DNA of 64,000 bases from contig NZ_PEKX01000009.1 of the NCBI RefSeq assembly GCF_002796985.1, forward strand, positions 510,129-574,128, in the 5' to 3' direction. Origin of the DNA: Pseudomonas sp. (GTDB lineage Bacteria > Pseudomonadota > Gammaproteobacteria > Pseudomonadales > Pseudomonadaceae). Positions 39,556 to 48,918 of the stretch are shown piece after piece (position 1 is the first letter of the stretch; the number at the start of each line of letters is the position of its first letter). The position numbers were made by a program, and so were the translations under genes. The notes under the pieces are model-generated. The model searched no databases, was not told the DNA's origin, and was given only the letters and a program-made list of their open reading frames with translations.

Positions 39556-40803
39556 ATGGCCACCGCTGTGTCGATGAACGAGGTCGCCGGCCCCACCCTC
39601 AAGCAGCGCCTGGCGCGTGCGGAGCGGATGAACCGTCTGAAGTCCCAGGCCCTGGTCCTGCCCCTGCTGGTCTTCCTCCTGCTGACCTTCCTCGTGCCCA
39701 TCGCGGCATTGCTCTACAAGAGCGTGAACAACCCCGAGGTCGTTGGCGCGATGCCGCTGACGGTCAACGCCATCGCTGACTGGGACGGCAAGTCGCTGCC
39801 CTCCGACGCGGTGTACAAGGCGCTGAGCGACGACCTGGTCGCCGCGCGCAAGAACCAGACCCTGGGCGATCTTTCCAAGCGCCTGAACATGGAACTGGCC
39901 GGCTACCGCAGCCTGCTGTCCAAGACCGCCCGCGCGCTGCCGTTCAAGGAGCAGCCGGCGTCGTACAAGGACGCCATGGAAGGTCTCGACGAGCGTTGGG
40001 GCGACCCGGCCTACTGGCAGGCGATCCGTCGCAACGCCAGCTCCGTCACTCCTTATTACCTGCTGGCCGCGCTCGATCACCGCATCGACGACCTGGGCGA
40101 AATCGCCCGCGCGACGCCCGACCAGTCGATCTATCTGGACATCTTCGCCCGCACCTTCTGGATGGGCGCAGTGATCACCCTGATCTGCCTGGCGCTGGCC
40201 TACCCGCTGGCCTACCTGCTGGCCATTCTGCCGACGCGCAAGTCCAACCTGCTGATGATCATGGTGCTGCTGCCGTTCTGGACTTCGATCCTGGTGCGGG
40301 TCGCCGCATGGATCGTGCTGTTGCAGTCGGGCGGCCTGATCAACGGCGCGCTGCTGAAGATGGGCCTGATCGACGAACCGCTGCAGTTGGTGTTCAACCG
40401 CACCGGCGTGTACATCTCCATGGTCCACATCATGCTGCCGTTCATGATCCTGCCGATCTACAGCGTGATGAAGGGCATTTCCCCCAGCTACATGCGGGCC
40501 GCCATCTCCCTGGGCTGCCATCCGTTCTCCAGCTTCTGGAAGGTCTACTTCCCGCAGACCGTGGCCGGCGTCGGCGCCGGTTGCCTGCTGGTGTTCATCC
40601 TGTCGATCGGCTACTACATCACCCCGGCGCTGCTGGGCAGCCCGAACGACCAGATGGTCAGCTACTTCGTCGCCTTCTACACCAACACCACCATCAACTG
40701 GGGCATGGCCACGGCCCTGGGCGGCCTGCTGCTGTTCGCCACCCTGGTGCTCTACGTGATCTATGGCTGGCTGGTGGGCGCGAGCCGCCTGCGCCTGGGC
40801 TGA
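39556..40803 (+). CDS. agtC: AgtC, inner-membrane permease
   Basis: 415 residues from ATG at 39556 after CCGGAG. It is a PotB-like permease with an early helix (LVLPLLVFLLLTFLVPIAALLY), then an unusually long loop of about 120 residues (around 55-185, including WDGKSLPSDAVY and the YKDAMEGLDERWGD region), and five further helices. The EAA-loop region that touches the ATPase is AAISLGCHPFSSFWKVYFPQT (about 314-335). The long first loop is a known trait of this permease subgroup. It pairs with AgtD. Confidence 0.94.
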   Translation: MATAVSMNEVAGPTLKQRLARAERMNRLKSQALVLPLLVFLLLTFLVPIAALLYKSVNNPEVVGAMPLTVNAIADWDGKSLPSDAVYKALSDDLVAARKNQTLGDLSKRLNMELAGYRSLLSKTARALPFKEQPASYKDAMEGLDERWGDPAYWQAIRRNASSVTPYYLLAALDHRIDDLGEIARATPDQSIYLDIFARTFWMGAVITLICLALAYPLAYLLAILPTRKSNLLMIMVLLPFWTSILVRVAAWIVLLQSGGLINGALLKMGLIDEPLQLVFNRTGVYISMVHIMLPFMILPIYSVMKGISPSYMRAAISLGCHPFSSFWKVYFPQTVAGVGAGCLLVFILSIGYYITPALLGSPNDQMVSYFVAFYTNTTINWGMATALGGLLLFATLVLYVIYGWLVGASRLRLG

Positions 40804-40819
40804 TGAGGAGAACAAGAAA

Positions 40820-41647
40820 ATGCTGAGCCCGTACATGTCCCCGGTCGAGCGCGTGTGGTTCTACACCCTGCGCATCCTCTGTGGCCTGATCCTGCTGTTC
40901 CTGGTGCTGCCGGTGCTGGTCATCGTGCCGCTGTCGTTCAACTCCGGCACCTTCCTGGTCTACCCGCTGCAGGGCTTCTCGCTGCGCTGGTACGCCGACT
41001 TCTTCAACTCGGCCGAGTGGATGCGCGCGCTGACCAACAGCATCATCGTCGCCCCGGCGGCCACCGTGCTGGCGATGGTCTTCGGCACCCTGGCGTCGAT
41101 CGGCCTGACCCGCGGCGATTTCCGCGGCAAGGCGCTGGTCATGAGCCTGGTGATCTCGCCGATGGTCGTCCCGGTGGTGATCATCGGTGTCGCCAGCTAC
41201 CTGTTCTTCGCGCCGCTGGGTCTGGGCAACAGCTACATCTCGCTGATCATCGTGCACGCGGTGCTGGGTGTGCCCTTCGTCATCATTACCGTGTCGGCAA
41301 CCTTGCAGGGCTTCAACTACAACCTGGTGCGCGCCGCCGCCAGCCTGGGCGCGCCGCCGGTGCTGACCTTCTTCAAGGTCACCCTGCCGCTGATCGCTCC
41401 CGGCGTGATTTCCGGCGCGCTGTTCGCCTTCGCCACCTCCTTCGATGAAGTGGTGGTGACCCTGTTCCTTGCCGGCCCCGAGCAGGCCACCCTGCCGCGC
41501 CAGATGTTCAGCGGCATCCGCGAGAACCTCAGCCCGACCATCGCTGCTGCGGCGACCCTGCTGATCGGCTTCTCCGTCCTGCTCCTGCTGACCCTCGAGT
41601 GGCTGCGCGGCCGCAGCGAGAAACTGCGTACCGCACCGACTTCCTGA
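40820..41647 (+). CDS. agtD: AgtD, inner-membrane permease
   Basis: 275 residues, PotC-like, six membrane helices. It starts at ATG 40820 with GAGGAG upstream, 16 bases after agtC. The EAA loop AAASLGAPPVLTFFKVTLPLI is near 170-190. The C-terminal EWLRGRSEKLRT is cytoplasmic. It is the second permease subunit and the last gene of agtABCD; a terminator-like element follows. Confidence 0.94.
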   Translation: MLSPYMSPVERVWFYTLRILCGLILLFLVLPVLVIVPLSFNSGTFLVYPLQGFSLRWYADFFNSAEWMRALTNSIIVAPAATVLAMVFGTLASIGLTRGDFRGKALVMSLVISPMVVPVVIIGVASYLFFAPLGLGNSYISLIIVHAVLGVPFVIITVSATLQGFNYNLVRAAASLGAPPVLTFFKVTLPLIAPGVISGALFAFATSFDEVVVTLFLAGPEQATLPRQMFSGIRENLSPTIAAAATLLIGFSVLLLLTLEWLRGRSEKLRTAPTS

Positions 41648-41694
41648 TTCACAGTGTTTCGCGGACGGTTGCGTCCCTGTGCTCACCCACAGGG

Positions 41695-41718
41695 GCGGGA
41701 TCGATCCGCGATTTTTTT
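41695..41718 (+). terminator. Probable terminator of agtABCD
   Basis: GCGG (41695-41698) pairs with CCGC (41706-41709) around a loop containing GATCGAT, then ATTTTTTT. The stem is short but the T tract is long. Confidence 0.5.
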
Positions 41719-41835
41719 GCCCGCTCCCCAGCCTGATCCCGCACTTTCCGTATCGACTATCGGTCGAATCCCCTTCGCGCCGCGCGAGCGGCTACAATGC
41801 GCGCCATCCGTGATTTCCGCCCACAGAGGTGCGCC

Positions 41836-42510
41836 ATGCAACCCTACGCCATCGCTCCGTCGATCCTTTCCGCCGACTTCGCCCGCCTGGGCGAGGATGT
41901 GGACAAGGTGCTCGCCGCCGGCGCCGACATCGTTCACTTCGATGTGATGGACAACCACTATGTGCCGAACCTGACCATCGGCCCGATGGTTTGCACGGCC
42001 CTGCGCAAGTACGGCGTCACCGCGCCCATCGACGTGCACCTGATGGTTTCCCCGGTGGACCGCATCATCGGCGACTTCATCGAGGCCGGCGCCACCTACA
42101 TCACCTTTCACCCCGAAGCCACCCAGCACATCGACCGCTCCCTGCAACTGATCAAGGACGGTGGCTGCAAGGCCGGCCTGGTATTCAACCCGGCCACCTC
42201 GCTGGACGCGCTGAAGTACGTGATGGACAAGATCGACATGGTCCTGCTGATGAGCGTGAACCCCGGCTTCGGCGGGCAGAAATTCATCCCCGGCACCCTC
42301 GACAAGCTGCGCGAAGCGCGCGCGCTGATCGACGCCTCCGGTCGCGATATCCGCCTGGAAATCGACGGTGGGGTGAACGTGAAGAACATCCGCGAGATCG
42401 CTGCCGCGGGCGCCGACACCTTCGTCGCCGGCTCCGCGATCTTCAACGCACCGGACTACGCCGAGGTCATCCGCGCCATGCATGCTGAGCTGGCGCAGGC
42501 GCGCAAGTGA
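41836..42510 (+). CDS. rpe: Ribulose-5-phosphate 3-epimerase
   Basis: 224 residues from ATG at 41836. This TIM-barrel enzyme interconverts ribulose- and xylulose-5-phosphate. Motifs: [17 protein letters not shown] at the start, [20 protein letters not shown] with the metal-binding His and Asp, [21 protein letters not shown], and the second catalytic Asp in EIDGGVN. gph overlaps its stop by one base, making a short rpe-gph operon that leads into trpE, as in other pseudomonads. Confidence 0.97.
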   Translation: MQPYAIAPSILSADFARLGEDVDKVLAAGADIVHFDVMDNHYVPNLTIGPMVCTALRKYGVTAPIDVHLMVSPVDRIIGDFIEAGATYITFHPEATQHIDRSLQLIKDGGCKAGLVFNPATSLDALKYVMDKIDMVLLMSVNPGFGGQKFIPGTLDKLREARALIDASGRDIRLEIDGGVNVKNIREIAAAGADTFVAGSAIFNAPDYAEVIRAMHAELAQARK

Positions 42511-43328
42511 TGAGCGCTGCGCAACTGCCGTTCGCCGGGCTACCGCGTCTGGTGATGTTCGACCTGGACGGCACCCTGGTGGATTCGGTTCCCGATCTTG
42601 CCGCTGCGGTCGACAAGATGCTGCTGGCGCTCGGGCGCCAGCCAGTCGGCCTCGGCGCCGTGCGTCATTGGGTCGGCAATGGCGCGCGGGTGCTGGTGCG
42701 CCGCGCCCTGGCCAATGACATCGAGCATGATGAGGTCAGCGAAGAGGACACCGAGCGTGCCCTCGAACTGTTCATGGACGCCTACGCCGACAACCACGCG
42801 CTGACCGTGGTCTACCCCGGCGTGATCGAAACCCTGAAGTGGCTGAAGAAGCGCGGCGTGGAGCTGGCGCTGATCACCAACAAGCCCGAGCGCTTCGTCG
42901 CCCCGCTGCTGGATGAGATGAAACTGGGCAAGTTCTTCCGCTGGATCATCGGCGGCGACACCCTACCGCAGCAGAAGCCCGACCCGGCCGCGCTGCTGTT
43001 CGTGATGAAGATGGCTGGCGTGTCAGCCGAGGAGGCCTTGTTCGTCGGCGACTCGCGTAACGACATCCTCGCCGCCAAGGCCGCCGGCGTGCGTAGCGTG
43101 GGCCTGAGCTATGGCTACAACCACGGCCGGCCCATCGCCGAGGAAACCCCGACGCTGGTGCTCGACGACCTGCGCCATCTACTGCCTTGCTTCGATTCGG
43201 GCAAAGCGATAGTGTTGCCCGACTCCGCCTCAAACCCCGCTCAGCGAGACAGCACCGTGGATACGGCCCCCCACACACTCTGGATGAAAGTCATCAAGGC
43301 ACTGGCCCGCTGGCGCTGGCGCGCCTGA
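42510..43328 (+). CDS. gph: Phosphoglycolate phosphatase Gph, with a C-terminus that overlaps the trpE leader
   Basis: 272 residues, the length I recall for P. aeruginosa Gph. HAD motifs are intact: VMFDLDGTLVDSVPD (motif I), LITNKPERF (motif II), the Lys in QQKPDPAAL, and FVGDSRNDILAAK (motif IV). It clears 2-phosphoglycolate from DNA repair. The odd part is the tail: after residue about 225 the sequence loses similarity to HAD enzymes and ends ...LWMKVIKALARWRWRA. The last 14 codons look like a tryptophan leader peptide, duplicated before trpG. Thus the gph 3' end doubles as trpE regulatory RNA. Confidence 0.93.
   Translation: MSAAQLPFAGLPRLVMFDLDGTLVDSVPDLAAAVDKMLLALGRQPVGLGAVRHWVGNGARVLVRRALANDIEHDEVSEEDTERALELFMDAYADNHALTVVYPGVIETLKWLKKRGVELALITNKPERFVAPLLDEMKLGKFFRWIIGGDTLPQQKPDPAALLFVMKMAGVSAEEALFVGDSRNDILAAKAAGVRSVGLSYGYNHGRPIAEETPTLVLDDLRHLLPCFDSGKAIVLPDSASNPAQRDSTVDTAPHTLWMKVIKALARWRWRA
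43284..43328 (+). promoter_or_regulatory. Probable trpE leader peptide MKVIKALARWRWRA, inside the end of gph
   Basis: A 14-codon frame from ATG 43284 to TGA 43328 with two Trp codons at 43311 and 43317. It is in frame with gph, so ribosomes translating gph also read it. The 18 bases TGGCGCTGGCGCGCCTGA are identical to those ending the leader before trpG (45191-45208). Attenuation of trpE and trpGDC has been reported in P. putida, as I recall. No separate ribosome site is convincing. Confidence 0.65.
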
Positions 43329-43337
43329 CATCCTTTG

Positions 43338-43352
43338 GCCGGTACGCCCGGC
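43338..43352 (+). promoter_or_regulatory. Candidate attenuator hairpin of trpE
   Basis: GCCGG-TACGC-CCGGC, ten bases past the leader stop. The downstream GGCGCG can instead pair with CGCGCC at the end of the leader, giving two exclusive folds. There is no U tract, so termination is not proven. Confidence 0.4.
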
Positions 43353-43400
43353 GCGTGTGTGCACCCAAGACCGTTTCCTCCTCACTCCACGAGGCTGATC

Positions 43401-44894
43401 ATGACCCGCGAAGAATTCCAGCGCCTGGCCGCCGAAGGCTACAACCGCATTCCGCTGACCTGTGAAACCCTTGCCGACTTCGACACTCCGCTGTCGATTT
43501 ACCTGAAGCTGGCCGACGGCCCCAACACCTACCTGCTCGAATCCGTCCAGGGCGGTGAGAAGTGGGGGCGCTACTCCATCATCGGCCTGCCCAGCCGCAC
43601 CGTGCTGCGGGTGTATGGCCACCAGGCGAGCATCAAGGTCGACGGCGTCGAGACCGAGAGCTTCGAGTGCGCCGACCCGCTGGCCTTCGTCGAGGAGTTC
43701 AAGGAGCGCTACCGCGTGCCGACCATCGCCGGCCTGCCGCGCTTCAACGGTGGCCTGGTCGGTTACTTCGGCTATGACTGCGTGCGCTACGTCGAGCAGC
43801 GCCTGGCGCAGTGCCCGAACCCCGATCCGCTGAACAACCCCGACATCCTGCTGATGGTCTCCGACGCGGTCGTCGTGTTCGACAACCTCGCCGGCAAGAT
43901 GCACGCGATCGTGCTTGCCGACCCGGCGCAGGCCGACGCCTACGACAACGGCCTGGCCCAGCTGGAAGAACTGCTGGAGCGCTTGCGCCAGCCGATCACC
44001 CCGCGCCGCGGCCTGGATTTCAGCGCCGTGAACGCCCCGGAACCGCAGTTCCGCGCCAGTTTCACCCGCGAGGACTACGAGCGCGCCGTCGGCACCATCA
44101 AGGAATACATCCTGGCCGGTGACTGCATGCAGGTCGTGCCGTCGCAGCGCATGTCCATCGACTTCACCGCAGCGCCTATCGACCTGTACCGCGCGCTGCG
44201 CTGCTTCAACCCGACGCCCTACATGTACTTCTTCAACTTCGGCGACTTCCACGTCGTCGGCAGCTCGCCGGAAGTGCTGGTGCGCGTCGAGGATGGTGAA
44301 GTCACCGTGCGTCCCATCGCCGGCACCCGCCCGCGTGGTGCCACCGAAGAGGCCGACCGTGCGCTGGAAGAAGACCTGCTCTCCGACGCCAAGGAAATCG
44401 CCGAGCACCTGATGCTCATCGACCTGGGCCGCAACGACGTCGGGCGCGTGTCGCAGACCGGCAGTGTGAAGGTCACCGAACGCATGGTGATCGAGCGCTA
44501 CTCCAACGTCATGCACATCGTCTCCAACGTGAACGGCCAACTGAACGAGAAGCTCAGCGCGATGGACGCCCTGCGCGCCATCCTGCCGGCAGGCACCCTG
44601 TCCGGTGCGCCGAAGATTCGCGCGATGGAAATCATCGACGAGCTGGAGCCGGTCAAGCGCGGCGTCTACGGCGGCGCCGTGGGTTACCTGGCGTGGAACG
44701 GCAACATGGACACTGCCATCGCCATCCGCACCGCGGTGATCAAGAACGGCGAACTCCACGTCCAGGCCGGCGGCGGCATCGTTGCCGACTCGGTACCGGC
44801 AGCGGAGTGGGAAGAAACCATCAACAAGCGCCGCGCGATGTTCCGCGCGGTGGCGCTGGCCGAGCACACCGCCAAGGTGCATGGCCGCGACTGA
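43401..44894 (+). CDS. trpE: Anthranilate synthase component I TrpE
   Basis: 497 residues from ATG at 43401. The Trp feedback site is [19 protein letters not shown] near 40 (Ser in the LLES motif). The chorismate-binding catalytic domain has [53 protein letters not shown], and the C-terminal [16 protein letters not shown]. It makes anthranilate from chorismate with glutamine nitrogen delivered by TrpG. Unlike many bacteria, trpE is separate from trpGDC, here by 468 bases. A leader peptide in the end of gph precedes it. Confidence 0.98.
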   Translation: MTREEFQRLAAEGYNRIPLTCETLADFDTPLSIYLKLADGPNTYLLESVQGGEKWGRYSIIGLPSRTVLRVYGHQASIKVDGVETESFECADPLAFVEEFKERYRVPTIAGLPRFNGGLVGYFGYDCVRYVEQRLAQCPNPDPLNNPDILLMVSDAVVVFDNLAGKMHAIVLADPAQADAYDNGLAQLEELLERLRQPITPRRGLDFSAVNAPEPQFRASFTREDYERAVGTIKEYILAGDCMQVVPSQRMSIDFTAAPIDLYRALRCFNPTPYMYFFNFGDFHVVGSSPEVLVRVEDGEVTVRPIAGTRPRGATEEADRALEEDLLSDAKEIAEHLMLIDLGRNDVGRVSQTGSVKVTERMVIERYSNVMHIVSNVNGQLNEKLSAMDALRAILPAGTLSGAPKIRAMEIIDELEPVKRGVYGGAVGYLAWNGNMDTAIAIRTAVIKNGELHVQAGGGIVADSVPAAEWEETINKRRAMFRAVALAEHTAKVHGRD

Positions 44895-44909
44895 GTCGCC
44901 GGCTCGATG

Positions 44910-44938
44910 AAAGCCCCGCTTCGGCGGGGCTTTTTCTT
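44910..44938 (+). terminator. Terminator of trpE
   Basis: AAAGCCCCGC, loop TTCG, GCGGGGCTTT followed by TTTCTTTT, directly after the trpE stop: a textbook intrinsic terminator with a stable tetraloop. Confidence 0.9.
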
Positions 44939-44942
44939 TTCC

Positions 44943-45009
44943 GTAGGAGCGGACTCCGTCCGCGATCTGGTCGTGCGCGTGGCTCATCGCGGACGGAGTC
45001 CGCTCCTAC
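44943..45009. repeat. Inverted pair of REP units (REPIN)
   Basis: GTAGGAGCGGACTCCGTCCGCGAT at the left and ATCGCGGACGGAGTCCGCTCCTAC at the right are near-perfect reverse complements around a 19-base spacer. It is the cleanest of the REP doublets in this window and sits just past the trpE terminator. Confidence 0.8.
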
Positions 45010-45139
45010 AAAATCAAGAGCCCCTCACCCCGCGCAGAGACCGTCTATGGCACCGAATCGTCGGCAGGCATGCCGTGCGTATTGCGCTGGCGCCCGGCCT
45101 TGGGCTACTGTTCGGCCATCGCTAGGCGAGACCGCAATC

Positions 45140-45208
45140 GTGATCCACCGCACCCGCATCATCACTTCCCTCCTCAAGGCATTCGCCCGTTGGCGCTGGC
45201 GCGCCTGA
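45140..45208 (+). CDS. Probable trpGDC leader peptide
   Basis: A 22-codon frame from GTG 45140 (with AGGCGAG upstream) to TGA 45208. The product ends [13 protein letters not shown], with two Trp codons at 45191 and 45197. It parallels the KALARWRWRA leader before trpE, and the final 18 bases are identical. This is what is expected of a transcription-attenuation leader where ribosome stalling at Trp codons reports tryptophan shortage. The start codon is uncertain; only the 3' half is strongly conserved with the other copy. Confidence 0.65.
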   Translation: MIHRTRIITSLLKAFARWRWRA

Positions 45209-45219
45209 TTCCTTCTTTC

Positions 45220-45234
45220 CCGGCATAGCGCCGG
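45220..45234 (+). promoter_or_regulatory. Candidate attenuator hairpin of trpGDC
   Basis: CCGGC-ATAGC-GCCGG, eleven bases past the leader stop. AGCGCC in its 3' part can also pair with GGCGCT of the Trp codon region, so an antiterminator fold is possible. The spacing mirrors the trpE copy. The U tract is poor. Confidence 0.4.
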
Positions 45235-45362
45235 TCTCTACTTACGCGTCCATTTCTCCCATCCGCTGGCATAATCGCCAGATTCGCGCAGCCTGCGAGG
45301 CCGCAACGGGTGTCGACGATGGCGCGATCCGAAAGCAGTGCAATCATGAGGTTCGAGCAGAC

Positions 45363-45959
45363 ATGCTGCTGATGATCGATAACTACGATTCCTTCACCTA
45401 CAACCTGGTGCAGTATTTTGCCGAGTTGAAGGCCGACATCCACGTCATTCGCAATGACGAACTGAGCGTCGACCAGATCGCCGCGCTCAATCCCGAACGT
45501 ATCGTCCTGTCCCCCGGCCCGTGCACGCCGAACGAGGCGGGTGTGTCCCTGGAAGTCATCGAGCGCTTCGCCGGCAAGCTGCCGTTGCTGGGGGTGTGCC
45601 TGGGTCACCAGTCCATCGGTCAGGCCTTCGGCGGCGACGTGGTGCGGGCGCGCCAGGTCATGCACGGCAAGGTCAGCCCGGTGTTCCACAAGGACCAGGG
45701 CGTGTTCGCCGGCCTGAACAATCCGCTGACGCAGACCCGTTACCACTCCCTGGTGGTGAAGCGCGAGACGCTGCCCGAGTGCCTGGAAATCACCGCCTGG
45801 ACGGCGCTGGAAGACGGCTCGGTCGACGAGATCATGGGCCTGCGCCACAAGACGCTGAACGTCGAGGGCGTGCAGTTCCACCCCGAGTCGATCCTTTCCG
45901 AACAGGGCCACGAGATGCTGGCCAACTTCCTCAAGCAGACGGGCGGGGTGCGCGCATGA
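45363..45959 (+). CDS. trpG: Anthranilate synthase component II TrpG (glutamine amidotransferase)
   Basis: 198 residues. It is a class I amidotransferase: [18 protein letters not shown] at the start, the oxyanion strand [12 protein letters not shown], nucleophile Cys in [19 protein letters not shown] (about 79), and the His/Glu pair in [13 protein letters not shown] (about 170-172). It supplies ammonia to TrpE. The start follows TGAGGTTCGAGC. trpD overlaps its end by four bases (ATGA). Confidence 0.97.
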   Translation: MLLMIDNYDSFTYNLVQYFAELKADIHVIRNDELSVDQIAALNPERIVLSPGPCTPNEAGVSLEVIERFAGKLPLLGVCLGHQSIGQAFGGDVVRARQVMHGKVSPVFHKDQGVFAGLNNPLTQTRYHSLVVKRETLPECLEITAWTALEDGSVDEIMGLRHKTLNVEGVQFHPESILSEQGHEMLANFLKQTGGVRA

Positions 45960-47005
45960 ATATCAAGGAAGCCCTCGGGCGCGTGGTCAACCAGCTGGAT
46001 CTCTCCACCGAGGAAATGCAGGACGTCATGCGCGAGATCATGACCGGGCAGTGCACCGACGCGCAGATCGGCGCCTTCCTCATGGGCATGCGCATGAAGA
46101 GCGAGACCATCGACGAAATCGTCGGCGCCGTGGCGGTGATGCGCGAGCTGGCTGACCAGGTCGAGCTGGACAGCCTGAAGCACGTGGTCGACGTGGTCGG
46201 CACCGGTGGCGACGGTGCGAACATCTTCAACGTGTCCTCGGCGGCAGCCTTCGTGGTTGCCGCAGCGGGTGGCAAGGTCGCCAAACATGGGAATCGCGCG
46301 GTCTCCGGCAAGAGCGGCAGCGCCGACCTGCTGGAAGCCGCCGGTATCTACCTGGACCTCAAGCCGGTCCAGGTGAAGCGTTGCATCGAGACTGTCGGCG
46401 TCGGCTTCATGTTCGCCCAGGTCCACCACAAGGCCATGAAGCACGCCGCCGGCCCGCGCCGTGAGCTAGGCCTGCGTACCCTGTTCAACATGCTCGGCCC
46501 GCTGACCAACCCGGCTGGCGTGAAGCACCAGGTGGTCGGCGTGTTCAGCCAGGCGCTGTGCCGCCCGCTGGCCGAGGTGCTCAAGCGCCTGGGTAGCGAG
46601 CATATCCTGGTCGTCCATTCCCGCGATGGCCTGGATGAGTTCAGCCTCGCTGCGGCAACCCACGTTGCCGAGCTGAAAGATGGCGTGGTCACCGAATACG
46701 AAGTGCAGCCCGAGGACTTTGGCATCAAGAGCCAAAGCCTGATCGGCCTGACCGTCGACAGCCCGCAAGAATCGCTGGAGCTGATCCGCGACGCCCTTGG
46801 CCGGCGCAAGACCGAAGCCGGGCAGAAGGCCGCTGAGCTGATCGTGCTCAATGCCGGCGCCGCACTCTACGCCGCGGACCTGGCCACCAGCCTGCACGAA
46901 GGCATGCAACTGGCCCACGACGCTCTGCACACAGGGCTGGCGCGGGAGAAAATGGAAGAGTTGGCGGCCTTCACCGCCGTTTACCGAGAGGAGAACGCAC
47001 AGTGA
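45956..47005 (+). CDS. trpD: Anthranilate phosphoribosyltransferase TrpD
   Basis: 349 residues. The PRPP-binding signature is [17 protein letters not shown] near 80, followed by [32 protein letters not shown] and [13 protein letters not shown]. It transfers phosphoribose to anthranilate, the step after TrpEG. It overlaps both neighbours by four bases, so trpG, trpD and trpC should be translated together. Confidence 0.98.
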   Translation: MNIKEALGRVVNQLDLSTEEMQDVMREIMTGQCTDAQIGAFLMGMRMKSETIDEIVGAVAVMRELADQVELDSLKHVVDVVGTGGDGANIFNVSSAAAFVVAAAGGKVAKHGNRAVSGKSGSADLLEAAGIYLDLKPVQVKRCIETVGVGFMFAQVHHKAMKHAAGPRRELGLRTLFNMLGPLTNPAGVKHQVVGVFSQALCRPLAEVLKRLGSEHILVVHSRDGLDEFSLAAATHVAELKDGVVTEYEVQPEDFGIKSQSLIGLTVDSPQESLELIRDALGRRKTEAGQKAAELIVLNAGAALYAADLATSLHEGMQLAHDALHTGLAREKMEELAAFTAVYREENAQ

Positions 47006-47838
47006 GTGTGCCGACGGTTCTGCAGAAGATCCTGGCCCGCAAGGCCGAAGAAGTCGCCGAACGCCGCGCCCGCGTCAGCTTTGCCGAGGTGGAGCAATTG
47101 GCCCGTGGCGCAGACGCGCCGCGCGGTTTCGCCAATGCCATGCTGGAACGCGCCAAATCCCGCGAGCCGGCAGTGATCGCCGAGGTGAAGAAGGCCTCGC
47201 CGAGCAAGGGCATCCTGCGCGAGAACTTCGACCCGGCCGATATCGCCCGTAGCTACGAAGAAGGCGGCGCTGCCTGCCTCTCGGTGCTGACCGATGTCGA
47301 CTTCTTCCTGGGCAGCGATGCCTACCTCAAGGAAGCCCGCGCTGCCTGCAAGCTGCCGGTGATTCGCAAGGACTTCCTCATCGATCCGTACCAGGTGGTG
47401 GAAGCCCGTGCCATTGGCGCCGACTGCATCCTGCTGATCGTCTCGGCGCTGGATGACGTGCGCATGGCCGAGCTGGCCTCGGTGGCCAAGGACGTCGGCC
47501 TCGACGTGCTGGTGGAAGTGCACGACGCGCCGGAGCTGGAGCGTGCGCTGAAGACTCTGGACACTCCGTTGGTCGGCATCAACAACCGCAACCTGCACAC
47601 TTTCGAAGTGAGCCTGGAGACTACCCTGGACTTGCTGCCGGAAATCCCGCGCGAGCGCATGGTGATCACTGAGAGCGGTATCCTCAATCGCGCCGATGTC
47701 GAGCTGATGGAAGTCAGCGACGTGTTTGGCTTCCTGGTCGGCGAAGCCTTCATGCGCGCCGAAGAGCCGGGTACTGAGCTCAAGCGTCTGTTCTTCCCCG
47801 AACGCAGCAAGGTCAAGCTGGGCGCCGATCCGGACTGA
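47002..47838 (+). CDS. trpC: Indole-3-glycerol-phosphate synthase TrpC
   Basis: 278 residues starting with GTG at 47002, preceded by GAGAGGAGAA. This is the monofunctional TIM-barrel enzyme: [17 protein letters not shown] with the catalytic Lys, [42 protein letters not shown] and [11 protein letters not shown]. It closes the indole ring. There is no fused TrpF domain; trpF must be elsewhere. It ends trpGDC, with a bidirectional terminator 16 bases on. Confidence 0.97.
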   Translation: MSVPTVLQKILARKAEEVAERRARVSFAEVEQLARGADAPRGFANAMLERAKSREPAVIAEVKKASPSKGILRENFDPADIARSYEEGGAACLSVLTDVDFFLGSDAYLKEARAACKLPVIRKDFLIDPYQVVEARAIGADCILLIVSALDDVRMAELASVAKDVGLDVLVEVHDAPELERALKTLDTPLVGINNRNLHTFEVSLETTLDLLPEIPRERMVITESGILNRADVELMEVSDVFGFLVGEAFMRAEEPGTELKRLFFPERSKVKLGADPD

Positions 47839-47854
47839 CGTTTCCTGCGGACAC

Positions 47855-47882
47855 AAAAAAGCCGGCGATTGCCGGCTTTTTT
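47855..47882. terminator. Bidirectional terminator between trpC and vfr
   Basis: AAAAAAGCCGGC, loop GATT, GCCGGCTTTTTT: a perfect stem with A and T tails serving both converging genes. Confidence 0.9.
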
Positions 47883-47897
47883 GCTTTCAGCGTTTCT

Positions 47898-48545
47898 TCA
47901 GCGAGTGCCGAAGACCACCATGGTCTTGCCTTTCACATGCACCAGGCCCTGTTCCTCCAGACTCTTGAGCACGCGGCCAACCATCTCGCGGGAGCAGCCG
48001 ACGATGCGGCCGATTTCCTGGCGGGTGATCTTGATCTGCATGCCGTCCGGGTGGGTCATGGCATCCGGCTGCTGGCACAGGTCCAGCAGGGTGCGCGCGA
48101 CGCGCCCGGTGACGTCGAGGAAAGCCAGGTCACCGACCTTGCGCGTGGTCTTGCGCAGGCGGTCCGCCATCTGGCTGCCCAGGGTGAGGAGAATCTCCGG
48201 GTCCTGCTGGCTCAGTTCGCGGAACTTCGCGTAGCTGATCTCGGCGACTTCGCATTCAGTCTTGGCGCGGATCCAGGCGCTACGCTCCTGGCCGGTGCTG
48301 CCTTCCTTTTCGAAGAGCCCCATCTCCCCGAAGAAGTCGCCGGTATTGAGGTACCCGATGATCATCTCGCGGCCATCGTCGTCCTCGATCAGGACGGTGA
48401 CCGAGCCCTTGATGATGAAGAACAGGCTCTCGCAGCGGTCACCGGCGTAGATGATGGTGCTCTTGGCGGTGAAGCGGCGGCGATGACAGTGCGCGAGCAA
48501 CTTGTCGAGGTTCTTGATTTTGGGTGTAAGGGTAATAGCTACCAT
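47898..48545 (-). CDS. vfr: Vfr, CRP-family global regulator
   Basis: 215 residues from ATG at 48545 ([17 protein letters not shown]); the frame is open further but without a ribosome site. The cyclic-nucleotide-binding domain has [17 protein letters not shown] and the phosphate-binding cassette [21 protein letters not shown] (about 72-92), with the conserved Gly-Glu and Arg-Ser. The C-terminal HTH is [28 protein letters not shown]. Vfr binds cAMP and controls virulence, quorum-sensing and motility genes in P. aeruginosa; in other pseudomonads the regulon differs. It is convergent with trpC. Confidence 0.97.
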   Translation of the reverse strand: MVAITLTPKIKNLDKLLAHCHRRRFTAKSTIIYAGDRCESLFFIIKGSVTVLIEDDDGREMIIGYLNTGDFFGEMGLFEKEGSTGQERSAWIRAKTECEVAEISYAKFRELSQQDPEILLTLGSQMADRLRKTTRKVGDLAFLDVTGRVARTLLDLCQQPDAMTHPDGMQIKITRQEIGRIVGCSREMVGRVLKSLEEQGLVHVKGKTMVVFGTR

Positions 48546-48918
48546 GCCCGAGTCCCGGAAAGTATAAAAAGTGGCCTTTGCACAACAGGCGCTAATGATT
48601 TTTATGTTCAGCTGTAGTGCCGTGCATCCCTGGCGCGATCCCCCTCGATCCCCAGGGCGGCGTAATTGCCTGGCTGAGCATTCTTGCATGTACGTAAATC
48701 AGCAAGAGCTTAACAGACGATGTGTTACCAGCAATCGGAACACTGGAACGTTCGTGTAGGCAATTTCTGAGAGTGTGCCAGTAAACCGGCGCCAGCTTAA
48801 GTGATAAATGCATACTGACCGTGTGGAAATGAGACCTGGGTAACAGCCACCGCTCCCACTGGGCGTGCTAGGGGGCTGTGATAAGCTGTCGCCCCTTTTT
48901 TCGGCGGAGTTTCTTGCA
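48546..48918. other. Divergent regulatory region between vfr and the OsmC gene (373 bases)
   Basis: I see no gene. A TATACT element about 20-25 bases upstream of vfr could be its -10, but its -35 is poor. I found no clean CRP/Vfr palindrome, although vfr is autoregulated in P. aeruginosa. On the plus strand a GATAAG near 48881 may be the -10 of the OsmC gene. Confidence 0.4.

Larger units (their letters stand above)
44895..45362. other. trpE-trpG intergenic region (468 bases)
   Basis: It contains the trpE terminator, one REP pair and the trpGDC leader region, all listed separately. No other gene is supported. In P. aeruginosa this same position holds the R- and F-type pyocin cluster; nothing of it is present here. 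Confidence 0.7.

Noticed and set aside
44693..45208. A 171-codon frame that runs from inside trpE to the RWRWRA stop before trpG
   Set aside because: It crosses trpE in another frame, the terminator and the REP pair. Only its last 22 codons make sense, as a leader peptide.
48546..48918. A Vfr autoregulatory site upstream of vfr
   Set aside because: No sequence came close to the two-half CRP/Vfr palindrome (TGTGA-N6-TCACA type), so I did not annotate one.
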